Source: a bacterium SCSIO 12827 | GTDB lineage: Bacteria > Pseudomonadota > Alphaproteobacteria > Rhodospirillales > Casp-alpha2 | DNA length: 64,000 nucleotides | NCBI GenBank assembly: GCA_024397995.1 | Contig: CP073746.1 | Span: forward strand, 1,116,001-1,180,000 | Direction: 5' to 3' | Part shown: one piece after another, positions 36,589 to 45,890 of the stretch | How positions within the stretch are numbered: the stretch's first letter is position 1 | Layout of the letters: each line of letters begins with the position of its first letter | Made by a program: the position numbers and the translations under genes | Notes under the pieces: generated by a model | Databases searched by the model: none | Told to the model about the DNA's origin: nothing | Seen by the model: only the letters and a program-made list of their open reading frames with translations

Positions 36589-38271
36589 ATGGATCTGGTG
36601 ATCCGAGGTGCTGACATCTATGACGGTCGGGGCGGCGCCCCGTACAAGGGCGACGTCGGCGTCGTGGACGGGCGCATCGCCGCCGTCGGCACGGTTGATG
36701 TAGAAGGTACCGAGGAAATCGACGCTTCGGGCTTGGCCCTGATGCCCGGGATCATCGACAGCCATACCCATTTCGACGCGCAGATCACCTGGGACCCCTG
36801 GTGCACGCCGTCGCCGGCCTTGGGCGTGACCAGCGTGCTGATCGGCAATTGCGGGTTCACCATCGCGCCCTGCAAGGCGCCGGACCGCGACCTGATCATG
36901 AAGAACCTGGTACAGGTCGAAGGCATGTCGCTGGACGTGCTGCGCTCGGGCATCGCCTGGGATTTTGAAACCTTCCCCGAATACCTGGACATGCTGGAAG
37001 CGCGCGGCGCGGCGCTCAACGTCGGCGCCTTCCTGGGCCATTCGTCCCTGCGCACCTATGTGATGGGCGATGCGGCGACGGAACGCGCCGCCAACGACGA
37101 CGAAATCAAGACCATGGCGGACATCGTCCGCGCCGCCATGAAGGCCGGGGCCGTCGGCTTCGCAACCTCGACAGCGCCGCAACACAACGGCTGGGGCGGC
37201 GTGCCCATGCCGTCGCGTCTGGCCGACGCCCGTGAATTGGAAACTCTGGTCACCGCCATGGGCGAGGACAGGCGCGGCGTGTTCATGCTGACCAAGGGCA
37301 ACACCACCGACGTGCCCTACCTGGAAACCGTCGCCGCCAAGTCGGGCCGGCCGGTGATGATCGCGGCCCTGCTGCACAACCCGACCAACCCGGAAGGCAC
37401 CTTCAAGGACCTGGCCGCCGTCGCCGCCGCCCGTGCCAACGGGCGGGAGTTGTGGGGGCAGGTGTCCTGCTGTCCGCTGTACATGGATTTCTCACTGAAA
37501 TCCGCCTACCCGCTGGAAGGGCTCGCGGCCTGGAAACCGGCCATGGAGGCCTCGGGCGAGGCGCTCAAGGCCGTCTATGCCTCCGACGCCTTCCGCCAGG
37601 CGGTGAAGGATGAACTGGCCGGCCCGGCCGGCGTGCGCCTGTTCAACGGCGAATGGGACAAGATCGAGGTCACGGAAACGGCGCGGCCGGAAAACAAGGC
37701 GTTTGATCAGAAGAAGGTCAAGGACCTGGCCGATGCCGCCAGCAAGCATCCCTTGGACTGGATGCTCGACCTGGCCATTTCGGAAGATCTGGAAACGCTG
37801 TTCATGGCCGAATTGCTGAACACGGACGAGGACGCCGTGGGCCGCATGATGCAGGACCCCAACGCTTCCGTCGCCCTGTCCGACGCGGGAGCACACTTGA
37901 CGTTCTTCTGCGACGCCGGTTTCGGCCTGCATCTGATGGGCCATTGGAGCCGCGACCTGGGCAAGCTGACCCTGGAACAGGCGACCCATGAGCTGACCGC
38001 CAAGCCCGCCGCCATCTACCGCATCCCGGAGCGGGGCGAGATCAAGGAAGGCTATCACGCCGACCTGTTGCTGTTCGATCCCAAGACCGTGGGACGTGGG
38101 CCCAAGCGCCGAGTTCACGACCTGCCCGGCGGTGGTCCTCGCCTGACCACGGACGCCGTCGGTGTGGAAGGCGTCTGGGTCAACGGCGTGCGCGTGGCCG
38201 ATGCCAAAGGCCCGGTTGGTGCGAAGGGCGACCCGTTGCCGGGCTGCGTGTTGCGCGCCTTCGGCAGCTGA
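36589..38271 (+). CDS. D-aminoacylase-like amidohydrolase
   Basis: 560 aa amidohydrolase related to N-acyl-D-amino-acid deacylases. Metal-binding HTH (GIIDSHTHFDAQ), the NCGF cysteine ligand (VLIGNCGFTIAP), GHSSLR and the late Asp (LSDAGAHLTFF) are present, and a C-terminal beta-sandwich strand pair (IKEGYHADLLLFDP) closes the fold. It hydrolyses an amide, imide or hydantoin-like bond in the cytoplasm; the exact substrate is unknown. First of three plus-strand genes (spacing 23 and 10 bases) with two dehydrogenases, so the product is probably oxidised further. A strong AAGGAG precedes the ATG. Confidence 0.9.
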   Translation: MDLVIRGADIYDGRGGAPYKGDVGVVDGRIAAVGTVDVEGTEEIDASGLALMPGIIDSHTHFDAQITWDPWCTPSPALGVTSVLIGNCGFTIAPCKAPDRDLIMKNLVQVEGMSLDVLRSGIAWDFETFPEYLDMLEARGAALNVGAFLGHSSLRTYVMGDAATERAANDDEIKTMADIVRAAMKAGAVGFATSTAPQHNGWGGVPMPSRLADARELETLVTAMGEDRRGVFMLTKGNTTDVPYLETVAAKSGRPVMIAALLHNPTNPEGTFKDLAAVAAARANGRELWGQVSCCPLYMDFSLKSAYPLEGLAAWKPAMEASGEALKAVYASDAFRQAVKDELAGPAGVRLFNGEWDKIEVTETARPENKAFDQKKVKDLADAASKHPLDWMLDLAISEDLETLFMAELLNTDEDAVGRMMQDPNASVALSDAGAHLTFFCDAGFGLHLMGHWSRDLGKLTLEQATHELTAKPAAIYRIPERGEIKEGYHADLLLFDPKTVGRGPKRRVHDLPGGGPRLTTDAVGVEGVWVNGVRVADAKGPVGAKGDPLPGCVLRAFGS

Positions 38272-38294
38272 GCAAACAGAGAGGATCGTATACG

Positions 38295-39182
38295 ATGACC
38301 GCATCCTGCATCGCCGTCATGGCGCCGGGTGACATGGGCCATGCCGTGGGCAAGGTCCTGGGCGATCACGGACATGATGTCATTACCTGTCTGGCCGGGC
38401 GCAGCAAGCGCACGCGAGGCCTGGCGGCCAAGGGAAATTTCCGCGATGTGCCTGACCTGGAAACCCTGGTCACGCAGGCGGATATGATCCTGTCCATCCT
38501 GCCGCCGGCCCGGGCCATCAAGCAGGCGAAAGACATGGCGGTGGCCATGAAGGCCCAGGACACGACGGCGGTCTACGTCGACTGCAACGCCGTGTCGCCG
38601 GGCACGGCGGCGGAAACGGCGGCGATCCTGGCAGGCGTGGGTGCTCCCTTCATCGACTGCGGCATCATCGGCCTGGCCCCGGGGCCAGGGCGGTCGACCA
38701 AGTTCTATGTCTCCGGCCCGGACACGGCGCCGATGACGGCGCTGGACGGGCAAGGCATCACGGTGATCGACCTGGGTGACGGGATCGGCCGGGCGTCGGG
38801 CCTGAAGATGGCCTATGCGGGCCTGACCAAGGGGACGAACGCGCTGTACACGGCGGTCCTTATGTTGGCCCAGCGCCTGGACCTGTTCGACGAGCTGATC
38901 GACGAGTTCGAAGACAGCCAGCAGACAGCGCTCAAGAACATGCGTGCGCGGGTGCAGCGCCTGCCTGCCGATGCCGGCCGCTGGGTCCGCGAGATGGAGG
39001 AAATCGCCGATACCTACCGCGAGGCGGGCCTGCCCGGCGGATTTCACGACGCGGCTGCCGACATCTTCCGCATCCTGGACGCCACACCCTTCGGCGAGGA
39101 GACGCGGGAGACCATCGACCCCGACCGCACCATGGAAGACTCGATTCCCGTCTACGTCGATCACATCAAGCCCAAGGCCTAG
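38295..39182 (+). CDS. NAD(P)-dependent oxidoreductase, 6-phosphogluconate-dehydrogenase fold with DUF1932
   Basis: 295 aa. An N-terminal Rossmann domain (IAVMAPGDMGHAVGKVLGDHG) with the beta-hydroxyacid dehydrogenase features DMILSILPPA and YVDCNAVSPGTAAE is followed by the all-helical DUF1932-type C-terminal domain (GLTKGTNALYTAVLMLAQ). Relatives oxidise 3-hydroxy acids, phosphogluconate-like sugars or reduce imines. The context suggests a step after the amidohydrolase. 23 bases after the previous gene and 10 before the next. Confidence 0.9.
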   Translation: MTASCIAVMAPGDMGHAVGKVLGDHGHDVITCLAGRSKRTRGLAAKGNFRDVPDLETLVTQADMILSILPPARAIKQAKDMAVAMKAQDTTAVYVDCNAVSPGTAAETAAILAGVGAPFIDCGIIGLAPGPGRSTKFYVSGPDTAPMTALDGQGITVIDLGDGIGRASGLKMAYAGLTKGTNALYTAVLMLAQRLDLFDELIDEFEDSQQTALKNMRARVQRLPADAGRWVREMEEIADTYREAGLPGGFHDAAADIFRILDATPFGEETRETIDPDRTMEDSIPVYVDHIKPKA

Positions 39183-39192
39183 GGAGCCACCG

Positions 39193-40227
39193 ATGACCGA
39201 GTCCGCGACCTTGAAACAGCTGAGCCTGGGCGATGTCCATGATCTTGCCTTCAATTGCCTGATCGCCAACGGCTGCGACGATGCCAATGCCCAAGCCATC
39301 GCCGACAACCTGACGGCGGCGGAACGGGACCGGTCGGAATCCCACGGCCTGTTCCGGCTGCCGGGCTATGTCGCGTCCCTGCAAAGCGGCAAGGCCGACG
39401 GTAAGGCGCAGCCCCGCATCGAGGACGCGGCCCCCGGCGTGGTGCGGGTCGACGCCCTGGGCGGTTTCGCGCCCCTGGCGTTGGAGGTCGGGCGCAAGCC
39501 CCTGGTCGCCAAGGCGAGGACCCAAGGCGTCGCGGCCCTGGCATTGGTCGGCGTGCATCATTTCGCGGCATTGTGGCCCGAGGTCGAAGCCCTGGCCCGT
39601 GACGGCCTGGTCGCCTTCGCCTGTACCTCGACCCTGCCGTTCGCGGCCCCGGCGGGTGGTGCCAAGCCCCTGTTCGGGACCGATCCCGTGGCCTTCGCTT
39701 GGCCGCGCAAGGACGGCTCCCCTGTGGTGTTTGACATGGCGACCACGTCAATGGCGCGGGGCGAGGTGATGATCGCCGCCCGTGAAGGCCACGACGTGCC
39801 GCTCGGCGTCGGCCTGGACGCCGAGGGCCAGCCGACCCGCGACCCCAAGGCGATTTTGGAGGGCGGTGTGATGTTGCCCTTCGGCGGCTACAAGGGATCG
39901 GCCATTTCCATGATGGTCGAACTGCTGGCGGGGGCGCTGATCGGCGAAGTGTTTTCGTTCCAGGCCGGGCAGGCCGACAACCGCGACGGCGGGCCGACCC
40001 GGGGCGGCGAATTCATCCTGGCCATTGATCCGGCGCGTACGTCCGGCGGGGCCGACTGGCTGGGGCAGGGCGAGGGGTTGTTTCAGCAGATGCTGGAAAC
40101 GGGGGCCGCCCCCGGCGCCGTGCGCCTGCCGGGTGACCGGCGATACGCCAACCGCGAAAAAACGCCCCGGGACGGCGTGGCCATCCCGGGGGCGCTTTAC
40201 GACAAGATTGTTGAACTGACGGGTTAG
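39193..40227 (+). CDS. Ldh-family (malate/L-lactate/ureidoglycolate-type) dehydrogenase
   Basis: 344 aa. The ATG at 39193 follows AGGGAGCC and gives MTESATLKQLSLGDVHDLAF. Family features: ERDRSESHGLFRLPGYVASL, the VGVHHFAALW active-site region with conserved His, and the LPFGGYKGSAISMMVELLAG loop. Members use NAD(P)+ to oxidise small 2-hydroxy acids such as malate, sulpholactate or ureidoglycolate. Its stop lies four bases from the convergent tauD-type stop, so the two operons of this region meet here. Confidence 0.92.
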   Translation: MTESATLKQLSLGDVHDLAFNCLIANGCDDANAQAIADNLTAAERDRSESHGLFRLPGYVASLQSGKADGKAQPRIEDAAPGVVRVDALGGFAPLALEVGRKPLVAKARTQGVAALALVGVHHFAALWPEVEALARDGLVAFACTSTLPFAAPAGGAKPLFGTDPVAFAWPRKDGSPVVFDMATTSMARGEVMIAAREGHDVPLGVGLDAEGQPTRDPKAILEGGVMLPFGGYKGSAISMMVELLAGALIGEVFSFQAGQADNRDGGPTRGGEFILAIDPARTSGGADWLGQGEGLFQQMLETGAAPGAVRLPGDRRYANREKTPRDGVAIPGALYDKIVELTG

Positions 40228-40231
40228 CGCG

Positions 40232-41110
40232 TCAGTAAGGGCGGTCGCCGTTCACCGTCACGCGGTGCATTTCCCGGCGATGGCCGTGGTAATCGTTGAG
40301 CGCGTAGTGATGGGTGCAGCGGTTGTCCCAGAACGCCATGGAACCGACCTGCCAGCGGAACCGGCAGGTGAATTCCGGGCGCTTGATATGAGCCAGCAGG
40401 TAATCGAGGATCGGCCGGCTTTCCTCGGCGCTCATGCCGTCGAAGCGGATCGTGAAGGGCTCGTTCACGTAAAGGCATTTGCGACCGGTTTCCGGATGGG
40501 TGCGGACCACGGGATGGATCGTCTCCTTGGTTTCCATCTGTCCGCCCCGCAGCTTGGTCGAGCGCGTCGCGTTGCGTTCCGAATTGACCTGGGTCAGGAA
40601 GGCGTCGCTGTGCACGGCGTTCAGGGATGACAGCATGCGGCGCATGCCGTCGGTTAGCATCTCATAAGCCAGGTACAGGTTGGCGAACAGGGTGTCGCCG
40701 CCGAACGGCGGGACTTCGCGGGCGTAGAGGATTGATCCCATGGGCGGCTCGGGCAGGAAGGTTGCGTCCGAATGCCAGGTGTCGCCGATGTTGTTCAGGG
40801 CGTCGGCTTCCTTGACCACCTGAAGGATTTCCGGATGACCGGGCAGGGGTTCGTACACCGGGTGGATGTTGAGGCTACCGAAGCGCAGGCCAAAGGCCTT
40901 TTGCTGGTCCGGGGTCAGGTCCTGATCGCGGAAGAAGATGACGAGGTATTCGTTCAATGCCTTGCGGATTTCCGCCAGAACGTCGTCCGAAACGTCCGTC
41001 GACAGGTCGACGCCGTCAATCTCGGCGCCCAACGCACCACAGATGGGCGTGACGCCGATGTGTCGATATCCTTCGGGGACTTTCGACAGCGTGGGCACGG
41101 GGTTCAGCAT
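40232..41110 (-). CDS. TauD/TfdA-family Fe(II)/2-oxoglutarate dioxygenase (first paralogue)
   Basis: 292 aa. Iron ligands H113-x-D115 (DTWHSDATF) and the distal His of WDNRCTHHYALND; the 2-oxoglutarate-binding Arg is in REMHRVTVNGDRP. These enzymes hydroxylate substrates such as taurine, alkyl sulphates or 2,4-D and release sulphite, aldehyde or glyoxylate. Last gene of the minus-strand iclR-TAXI-TRAP-tauD run, 16 bases after the permease, so it probably acts on the imported compound. A second family member lies at 52860. Confidence 0.94.
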   Translation of the reverse strand: MLNPVPTLSKVPEGYRHIGVTPICGALGAEIDGVDLSTDVSDDVLAEIRKALNEYLVIFFRDQDLTPDQQKAFGLRFGSLNIHPVYEPLPGHPEILQVVKEADALNNIGDTWHSDATFLPEPPMGSILYAREVPPFGGDTLFANLYLAYEMLTDGMRRMLSSLNAVHSDAFLTQVNSERNATRSTKLRGGQMETKETIHPVVRTHPETGRKCLYVNEPFTIRFDGMSAEESRPILDYLLAHIKRPEFTCRFRWQVGSMAFWDNRCTHHYALNDYHGHRREMHRVTVNGDRPY

Positions 41111-41126
41111 TTTAGGTCTCCTAGAG

Positions 41127-43091
41127 TTATTCCGGTTGTGTCCGTCTGGACATGATCCAACGGGTTCCCAAGTGGCAAATGACGATGGCGATGCCGATCA
41201 GGTCCAACCCGTGATCGGGAACGACCAGGCAATAGGCGGCGAACAGGTAGAGGGCTCTTTCCACCATGGTGCGGGCCGGGTAGCCGCTGATCGCGACGCC
41301 GAACAGGATTGCGCCGACTGTGGCGGTCAGGATCGACAGGAGGATCGCATACCAGGCGAAATCACTGCCGATGATCAGCAGGTCCGGGTTGAACACGAAG
41401 ACGAAGGGGATCACGAAGGCCAGGGCGGCATAGCGAATAGCCGCCAGCCCCGTCCCGGTGACCGATCCTTCGGCAAGGGCCGCCGCCCCGAAACTCGCGA
41501 CCATGACCGGTGGCGTGATCAGGGACAGCACCGCGAAGTACAGGATGAACATATGGGCGGCCAGCACGGGCACGCCGAGTTCGATCAAGACCGGCCCGCC
41601 GATCGCAATCGTGATGATATAGGCGGCAACCGTCGGCATGCCCATGCCGAGCACGACACAGGTCAGCATGACGAAGATCAGGGCCAGGAACATCTGGCCG
41701 TTGGTGATGTTGATCAGCTCGCTCGACAGGCGCAACCCGAAGCCAGTCATGTTCAATACGCCGACGACGATCCCGGCGGCGGCGCAGGCAATCGTCGCGA
41801 CCACGGTCGTCTTGGCCGCCGTGTGCAGGCAGCCCAGAATTTCCGGCAGGGACAGGCGGGTTTCCGCCCGCAGGCTGGACACCACGATGGCCGTGGCGAT
41901 GCCGACCAGGGCGGACATCATGGGCGAGTACCCGGAGACCAGGGCGACGACCAGGGTGACGATGGGCAGCACCATATGGGCGAGCTGCATGATCTCGCCC
42001 CGCTTGGGCATCATTTCCTCGGGCACGCCCTGCATGTTGTCGCGCCGCGCCGTCAGGTCGATGGCGACGAACAAGGACACATAGAACAGCAAGGCAGGCA
42101 CGGCGGCGGCGACGATGATGTCGGCATAGGGAATGCCGGTGATGTCCGACATCACGAAGGCGACGGCCCCCATGATCGGCGGGGTCAATTGTCCGCCCGA
42201 CGACGCGGCGGCTTCGATGCCGCCGGCGTCTTCCTTGCGGAAGCCGATGCGTTTCATCAGCGGGATGGTAACCGCCCCCGTCGCCATGACGTTGGCGAGG
42301 GCGCTGCCCGAAATGGTGCCGAATGACGCACTGGTGACGACGGCGACCTTGGCCGGTCCGCCGGGGGATTTCCCGGTGGCCTTCAGACCGACCCGCTGGA
42401 TCAGCATGCCGGTTTTACATTTTTCGATATAGGCGCCGAAGATGATGAACAGGAACACGTAGGTCGCCATGGCGGCCACGGGGCTGCCGAAGATGCCGAA
42501 GGTGGTCATGTACAGACCCTGGAACACTTCGGGCGTCGGGATCGGCCGATGGCGGAAAATGGAAAAGCTGTCACCGCCCCAGATACCGTAGGCCAGGATG
42601 ATGACGATCAGAATGGCGATCGGCAGACCAATGCAGCGCCGGGCCAGTTCAACCACCAGCGCGACCAGCGCGACGGCGGCAACGGTGTCCAACGTCGTCG
42701 CTTCCGAATAGGCGAAGCGTTCTTCCAGCCCGGTCGGGTCCATGAGGATATGGACCAGGGACAGTGTCAGGGCGACGCCCAGCACGAAATCAATCGCCCA
42801 GGTCCAATCAGGCCTGGAGAAATCCCGCTTGCCGCCGCGAATGCTGAAGGAAAGCAGGCCGACAAGGCTGATCAGCAGCAGGTGCAGCGGGCGCAGGACA
42901 AAGGTGTCATAGGCTCCGACAATGGGAACGTACAAATGGTACAGGCTGGCAAAGGTGCCGATGGCCACGGTCAGGATCGCGAGAACCTGCCACCACTTGC
43001 GGCCCGCGCCGGCGAAAAACTGGCGCGCGGCGGCGAATTCGTTGACCGGAGCGTTTGTCTTGATTGTTTGATCTTGCATCGGTTTTCGCAT
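41127..43091 (-). CDS. TAXI-type TRAP transporter fused permease (DctQM)
   Basis: 654 aa inner-membrane protein combining the 4-helix small permease and the 12-helix large permease in one chain. The large-domain signatures are VTSASFGTISGSALANVMATGAVTIP-type, split here as TSASFGTISGSALANV, and EAAASSGGQLTPPIMGAVAF. ATG at 43091 after AAGGAAA. It lies downstream of its binding protein with a stem-loop between them. Imports an unknown carboxylate or sulphonate with Na+ or H+. Confidence 0.95.
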   Translation of the reverse strand: MRKPMQDQTIKTNAPVNEFAAARQFFAGAGRKWWQVLAILTVAIGTFASLYHLYVPIVGAYDTFVLRPLHLLLISLVGLLSFSIRGGKRDFSRPDWTWAIDFVLGVALTLSLVHILMDPTGLEERFAYSEATTLDTVAAVALVALVVELARRCIGLPIAILIVIILAYGIWGGDSFSIFRHRPIPTPEVFQGLYMTTFGIFGSPVAAMATYVFLFIIFGAYIEKCKTGMLIQRVGLKATGKSPGGPAKVAVVTSASFGTISGSALANVMATGAVTIPLMKRIGFRKEDAGGIEAAASSGGQLTPPIMGAVAFVMSDITGIPYADIIVAAAVPALLFYVSLFVAIDLTARRDNMQGVPEEMMPKRGEIMQLAHMVLPIVTLVVALVSGYSPMMSALVGIATAIVVSSLRAETRLSLPEILGCLHTAAKTTVVATIACAAAGIVVGVLNMTGFGLRLSSELINITNGQMFLALIFVMLTCVVLGMGMPTVAAYIITIAIGGPVLIELGVPVLAAHMFILYFAVLSLITPPVMVASFGAAALAEGSVTGTGLAAIRYAALAFVIPFVFVFNPDLLIIGSDFAWYAILLSILTATVGAILFGVAISGYPARTMVERALYLFAAYCLVVPDHGLDLIGIAIVICHLGTRWIMSRRTQPE

Positions 43092-43101
43092 TTTCCTTAC
43101 G

Positions 43102-43141
43102 CCCGCCGCCGCCCGTCATGACGGGTCGGGGCGGAGGCGGG
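43102..43141 (-). promoter_or_regulatory. Intercistronic stem-loop between TRAP binding protein and permease
   Basis: A perfect palindrome CCCGTCATGACGGG (43112-43125) sits inside longer imperfect GC-rich arms (43102-43141), just before the permease ribosome site. Such structures stabilise the upstream mRNA so that binding protein outnumbers permease; that role is inferred. Confidence 0.65.
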
Positions 43142-43173
43142 TGCAGGTTGACAGATAAGGATCGGACGGCTGC

Positions 43174-44154
43174 TTACTTCAGCAGGCCGATTTCCTTCCA
43201 ATACTGGGCGGCACCCGGATGGAACGGGATGCGCACGCCCTTGACGGCGATCTCTTCACCGAATTCGCCATAGGCCTTGTGCGCCTGGACCATCCGCTTG
43301 CGGTTTTCCCAGGTCGTCTTGACGATGTTGTAGGCCCATTCATCGGGCATTTCGGCATAGGTCGTCACCTGGGTGACGGAACCGATGGTCGGGACATCCT
43401 TGTCCTGGCCCTTGAAGGTGCCGGCCGGGATGGTGACCTTTTCATAGTTGAAGGCCTTGCCCAGGGCGTCGGCGACGGCGTCGTCGACGGGCAGCAGGTG
43501 GCCTTCGGACACGGACAGGATTTCATCGACCACCGGATGGGGGATGGAGCCGATGACGGTGGCGGACTGCACCACGTTGTCCTGGAACAGGGCGGACATT
43601 TCGCCGTAACCGGTGTTGACGATTTTCACGTCCTTGGCGACGCCCATCTCGGCGATGATGCGTTCGAAACTGGCGAGGCCGGTCATGCCGGCGCGGCCGG
43701 GGGCGGAGCTTTTGCCGGCCAGGTCGGCGTAGCTTTTGATGTCCGGCTTGGCGACCGTCGACAGGTAGGCGCCGTTGGTCGACATCAGGGCGCGCAGGTT
43801 CTGAACCGGCTTGCCTTCGAACTTGAGCATGCCCTTGTAGGCGGCGGTGACGTCCATGGCGAAGGCGAAGCCGACTTCGATCTTCTTGGCGCCGACGCCT
43901 TTCAAGTTGGAAATACCGCCGCCCGGGGTGACGGTGGTCGCGGCGCCGGGCCAGACCTTTTTGCTCAGCTCGGCGATGGCGGCAGCCCCCAGATACCAGG
44001 CGCCGCCCTGACCGCCGCCGACCATGGTCAGGTATTCGGGGGCCGCCGCCGCCGCATGGGCCTTGCGGGCCAGTGCAGCCGGCAGGACCAGGGCTGAACT
44101 TAGCGCCAGGCCGGTGCCCATCTTGATGAAATCGCGTCGTCCATAGTCTTGCAT
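43174..44154 (-). CDS. TAXI-family TRAP transporter substrate-binding protein
   Basis: 326 aa periplasmic protein. A twin-arginine-type signal (GRRDFIKMGTGLALSSALVL) precedes the mature TAXI fold: TMVGGGQGGAWYLGAAAIAEL, TPGGGISNLKGVGAKKIEVG, and later NAYKGM/FEGKPVQNLRAL segments. TAXI proteins bind carboxylate-containing ligands such as glutamate or 2-oxoacids. Immediately after the IclR gene (42 bases) and before the fused permease. Confidence 0.95.
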   Translation of the reverse strand: MQDYGRRDFIKMGTGLALSSALVLPAALARKAHAAAAAPEYLTMVGGGQGGAWYLGAAAIAELSKKVWPGAATTVTPGGGISNLKGVGAKKIEVGFAFAMDVTAAYKGMLKFEGKPVQNLRALMSTNGAYLSTVAKPDIKSYADLAGKSSAPGRAGMTGLASFERIIAEMGVAKDVKIVNTGYGEMSALFQDNVVQSATVIGSIPHPVVDEILSVSEGHLLPVDDAVADALGKAFNYEKVTIPAGTFKGQDKDVPTIGSVTQVTTYAEMPDEWAYNIVKTTWENRKRMVQAHKAYGEFGEEIAVKGVRIPFHPGAAQYWKEIGLLK

Positions 44155-44196
44155 GTGTCGTTTCCTCCTGGTGGTGGTTTTGTGGTTGAGATGGAT

Positions 44197-45033
44197 TTAT
44201 GGGGTCTGTACGCCGCGATAAGGCCGGGGCGGCAGTTGTCCGACCCAGTCGGCGGTTTGGAAATGCCGTGCCAGATCGGTCAGCCGGACCCCCAGGTCCG
44301 GCAGGGAATCCTCGGTGATGCGCGACGCCGGGCCGCCGCAGTTGAAGGCCGCCAGAACGTCGTTCGACAGCGTGACGGCGACGCCGACCGCGTTCACATC
44401 GTCTTCCCAGATACCGACGGCCGTGCAGTAGCCTTTCTCCGCGTATTCCTTTTCGGCGGCGCGTAAGGTCCGTTCCACGTCCTTGAACCGGGACGGATCG
44501 TGGGTCTTGAACTGTTCCAGGATGGCGGCCTGTTCCGCCGTGTCGGCCGCCGCGAAATAGGCTTGGCCCATGGAGGTCGTCTCCATGGGAATGCGCGAGC
44601 CGATGTCGAGCGGCAAGGCGCGCACGGTGCGGTCGCGCGAGCGTTCGATTAGGATCATGGACAGCCCGTCGCGGATGCCGAGTGACACCGTGCCGCGCGA
44701 ATAGTCGGCCAGTTCCTGCATCATGGGCAGCGCGACCAGGCGCTTGTCCATGGACGCCATGACCGGATAGCCCAGCGTCAACACCTTGGGGTGCAGGCTG
44801 TAGCGGCCGGAATCGGGGCAGACGTAGATGTAGCCGGTTTCGACCAGGGTATGGACCAAGCGGGCGATCGTCGATTTCGGCAGGCCCGTGGCCTTGGCCA
44901 GGTCGCCAAGGCTCATCCGGATACGATCCGGCGAGAACGACGCCAGGACCTTAAGTCCCCGCGCCAATCCGTTCACGAAAGCGCGGTCTTTGCCCGCGCT
45001 CGGGTTCGAGCGATCGCTCACAGAAGTTTCCAA
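44197..45033 (-). CDS. IclR-family transcriptional regulator (first)
   Basis: 278 aa. The N-terminal winged helix (KVLASFSPDRIRMSLGDLAK, then ATGLPKSTIARLVHTL) binds DNA; the C-terminal GAF-like IclR domain (SMGQAYFAAADTAEQAA; the GYCTAVGIWEDDVNAVGVAV block) binds an effector. Start is TTG at 45033 or GTG at 45021; the latter is seven bases from GGAA. Divergent from the SDR gene across a palindromic operator and first in the iclR-TAXI-TRAP-tauD operon, so it probably controls both sides. Confidence 0.92.
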   Translation of the reverse strand: METSVSDRSNPSAGKDRAFVNGLARGLKVLASFSPDRIRMSLGDLAKATGLPKSTIARLVHTLVETGYIYVCPDSGRYSLHPKVLTLGYPVMASMDKRLVALPMMQELADYSRGTVSLGIRDGLSMILIERSRDRTVRALPLDIGSRIPMETTSMGQAYFAAADTAEQAAILEQFKTHDPSRFKDVERTLRAAEKEYAEKGYCTAVGIWEDDVNAVGVAVTLSNDVLAAFNCGGPASRITEDSLPDLGVRLTDLARHFQTADWVGQLPPRPYRGVQTP

Positions 45034-45111
45034 TCCCCAAGGTGAGTCCGTTTATCGAACTCTTGTTTGCATTCCCGGATTAAACTTCATATCAAATTGC
45101 AGTGTCAATAT

Positions 45112-45137
45112 GCGGTACGCTATACCGCTAAGCGGTA
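45112..45137. promoter_or_regulatory. Probable IclR operator
   Basis: GCGGTA (45112-45117), five bases, TACCGC (45123-45128) form a perfect inverted repeat, and a third half-site GCGGTA follows at 45132-45137, 20 bases from the first. It lies in the intergenic space between the divergent iclR and SDR genes, just before the SDR ATG. Confidence 0.75.
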
Positions 45138-45156
45138 CGATTTTGGGAGAGCATCA

Positions 45157-45876
45157 ATGAACGCGACGACAGTCGTCACCGGGGCGAACAGGGGCATCGG
45201 CCTGGCCACCGCGCAACTGCTGGCCGATCAGGGGCATGAGGTTGTGGGCACGGGGAGAACTGCGCCGGAAGACTTCCCCGGAACCTTTTACGAAGTGGAT
45301 TTTGCCGATTCCGCCAATCTGGCGGCCGTCGGTGCGGAAATCGCCGAGCGTCACGCCGTCACCGGCCTGGTCAATAATGCCGGTATATCCCAGGCCCGTT
45401 CCATCGACACGGTCACCCTGGAGGACATGGACGCCCATTACGACGTCAACCTGCGCGCCTTGGTGCAGATCACGCAAATCATGTTGCCTCGGCTACGTGC
45501 GGCGAACGGTAATGGCCGGATCGTAAATATCGCCAGCCGCGTGGTCGTCGGCCGGGCTGTGCGCACGCCGTATGTGGCGACCAAGGCGGCATTGGTCGGG
45601 CTGACGCGAAGCTGGGCCCTGGATTTGGCCCATGACGGCATCACCGTGAATTGCATCGCGCCCGGGCCCGTCGCGACCAAGCTGTTCAAGGGGAATCACC
45701 CCGACGACTCGAAGGAACTCGCGGATGTTCTCGCGTCCATACCGCTCAACCGCGTCGGCGTACCGGAAGAGATCGCGGGACCGATCGCGTTTCTCCTGTC
45801 ACCGGCCGCGTCCTACATCACCGGGCAGACATTATACGTCTGCGGTGGTGGCAGCATCGGGCACGTCCCGGTCTGA
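45157..45876 (+). CDS. Short-chain dehydrogenase/reductase
   Basis: 239 aa NAD(P)-dependent Rossmann enzyme. The ATG at 45157 gives MNATTVVTGANRGIGLATAQ with TGANRGIG cofactor loop; NNAG, the catalytic Ser (NIASRV) and Y-x-x-x-K (YVATK) are in place; PGPVATKLF is the usual post-active-site loop. The upstream in-frame extension runs through the operator and is rejected. Controlled, by inference, by the divergent IclR. Substrate unknown but likely part of the same catabolic route. Confidence 0.93.
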   Translation: MNATTVVTGANRGIGLATAQLLADQGHEVVGTGRTAPEDFPGTFYEVDFADSANLAAVGAEIAERHAVTGLVNNAGISQARSIDTVTLEDMDAHYDVNLRALVQITQIMLPRLRAANGNGRIVNIASRVVVGRAVRTPYVATKAALVGLTRSWALDLAHDGITVNCIAPGPVATKLFKGNHPDDSKELADVLASIPLNRVGVPEEIAGPIAFLLSPAASYITGQTLYVCGGGSIGHVPV

Positions 45877-45890
45877 CCGACCGGAGGGCG

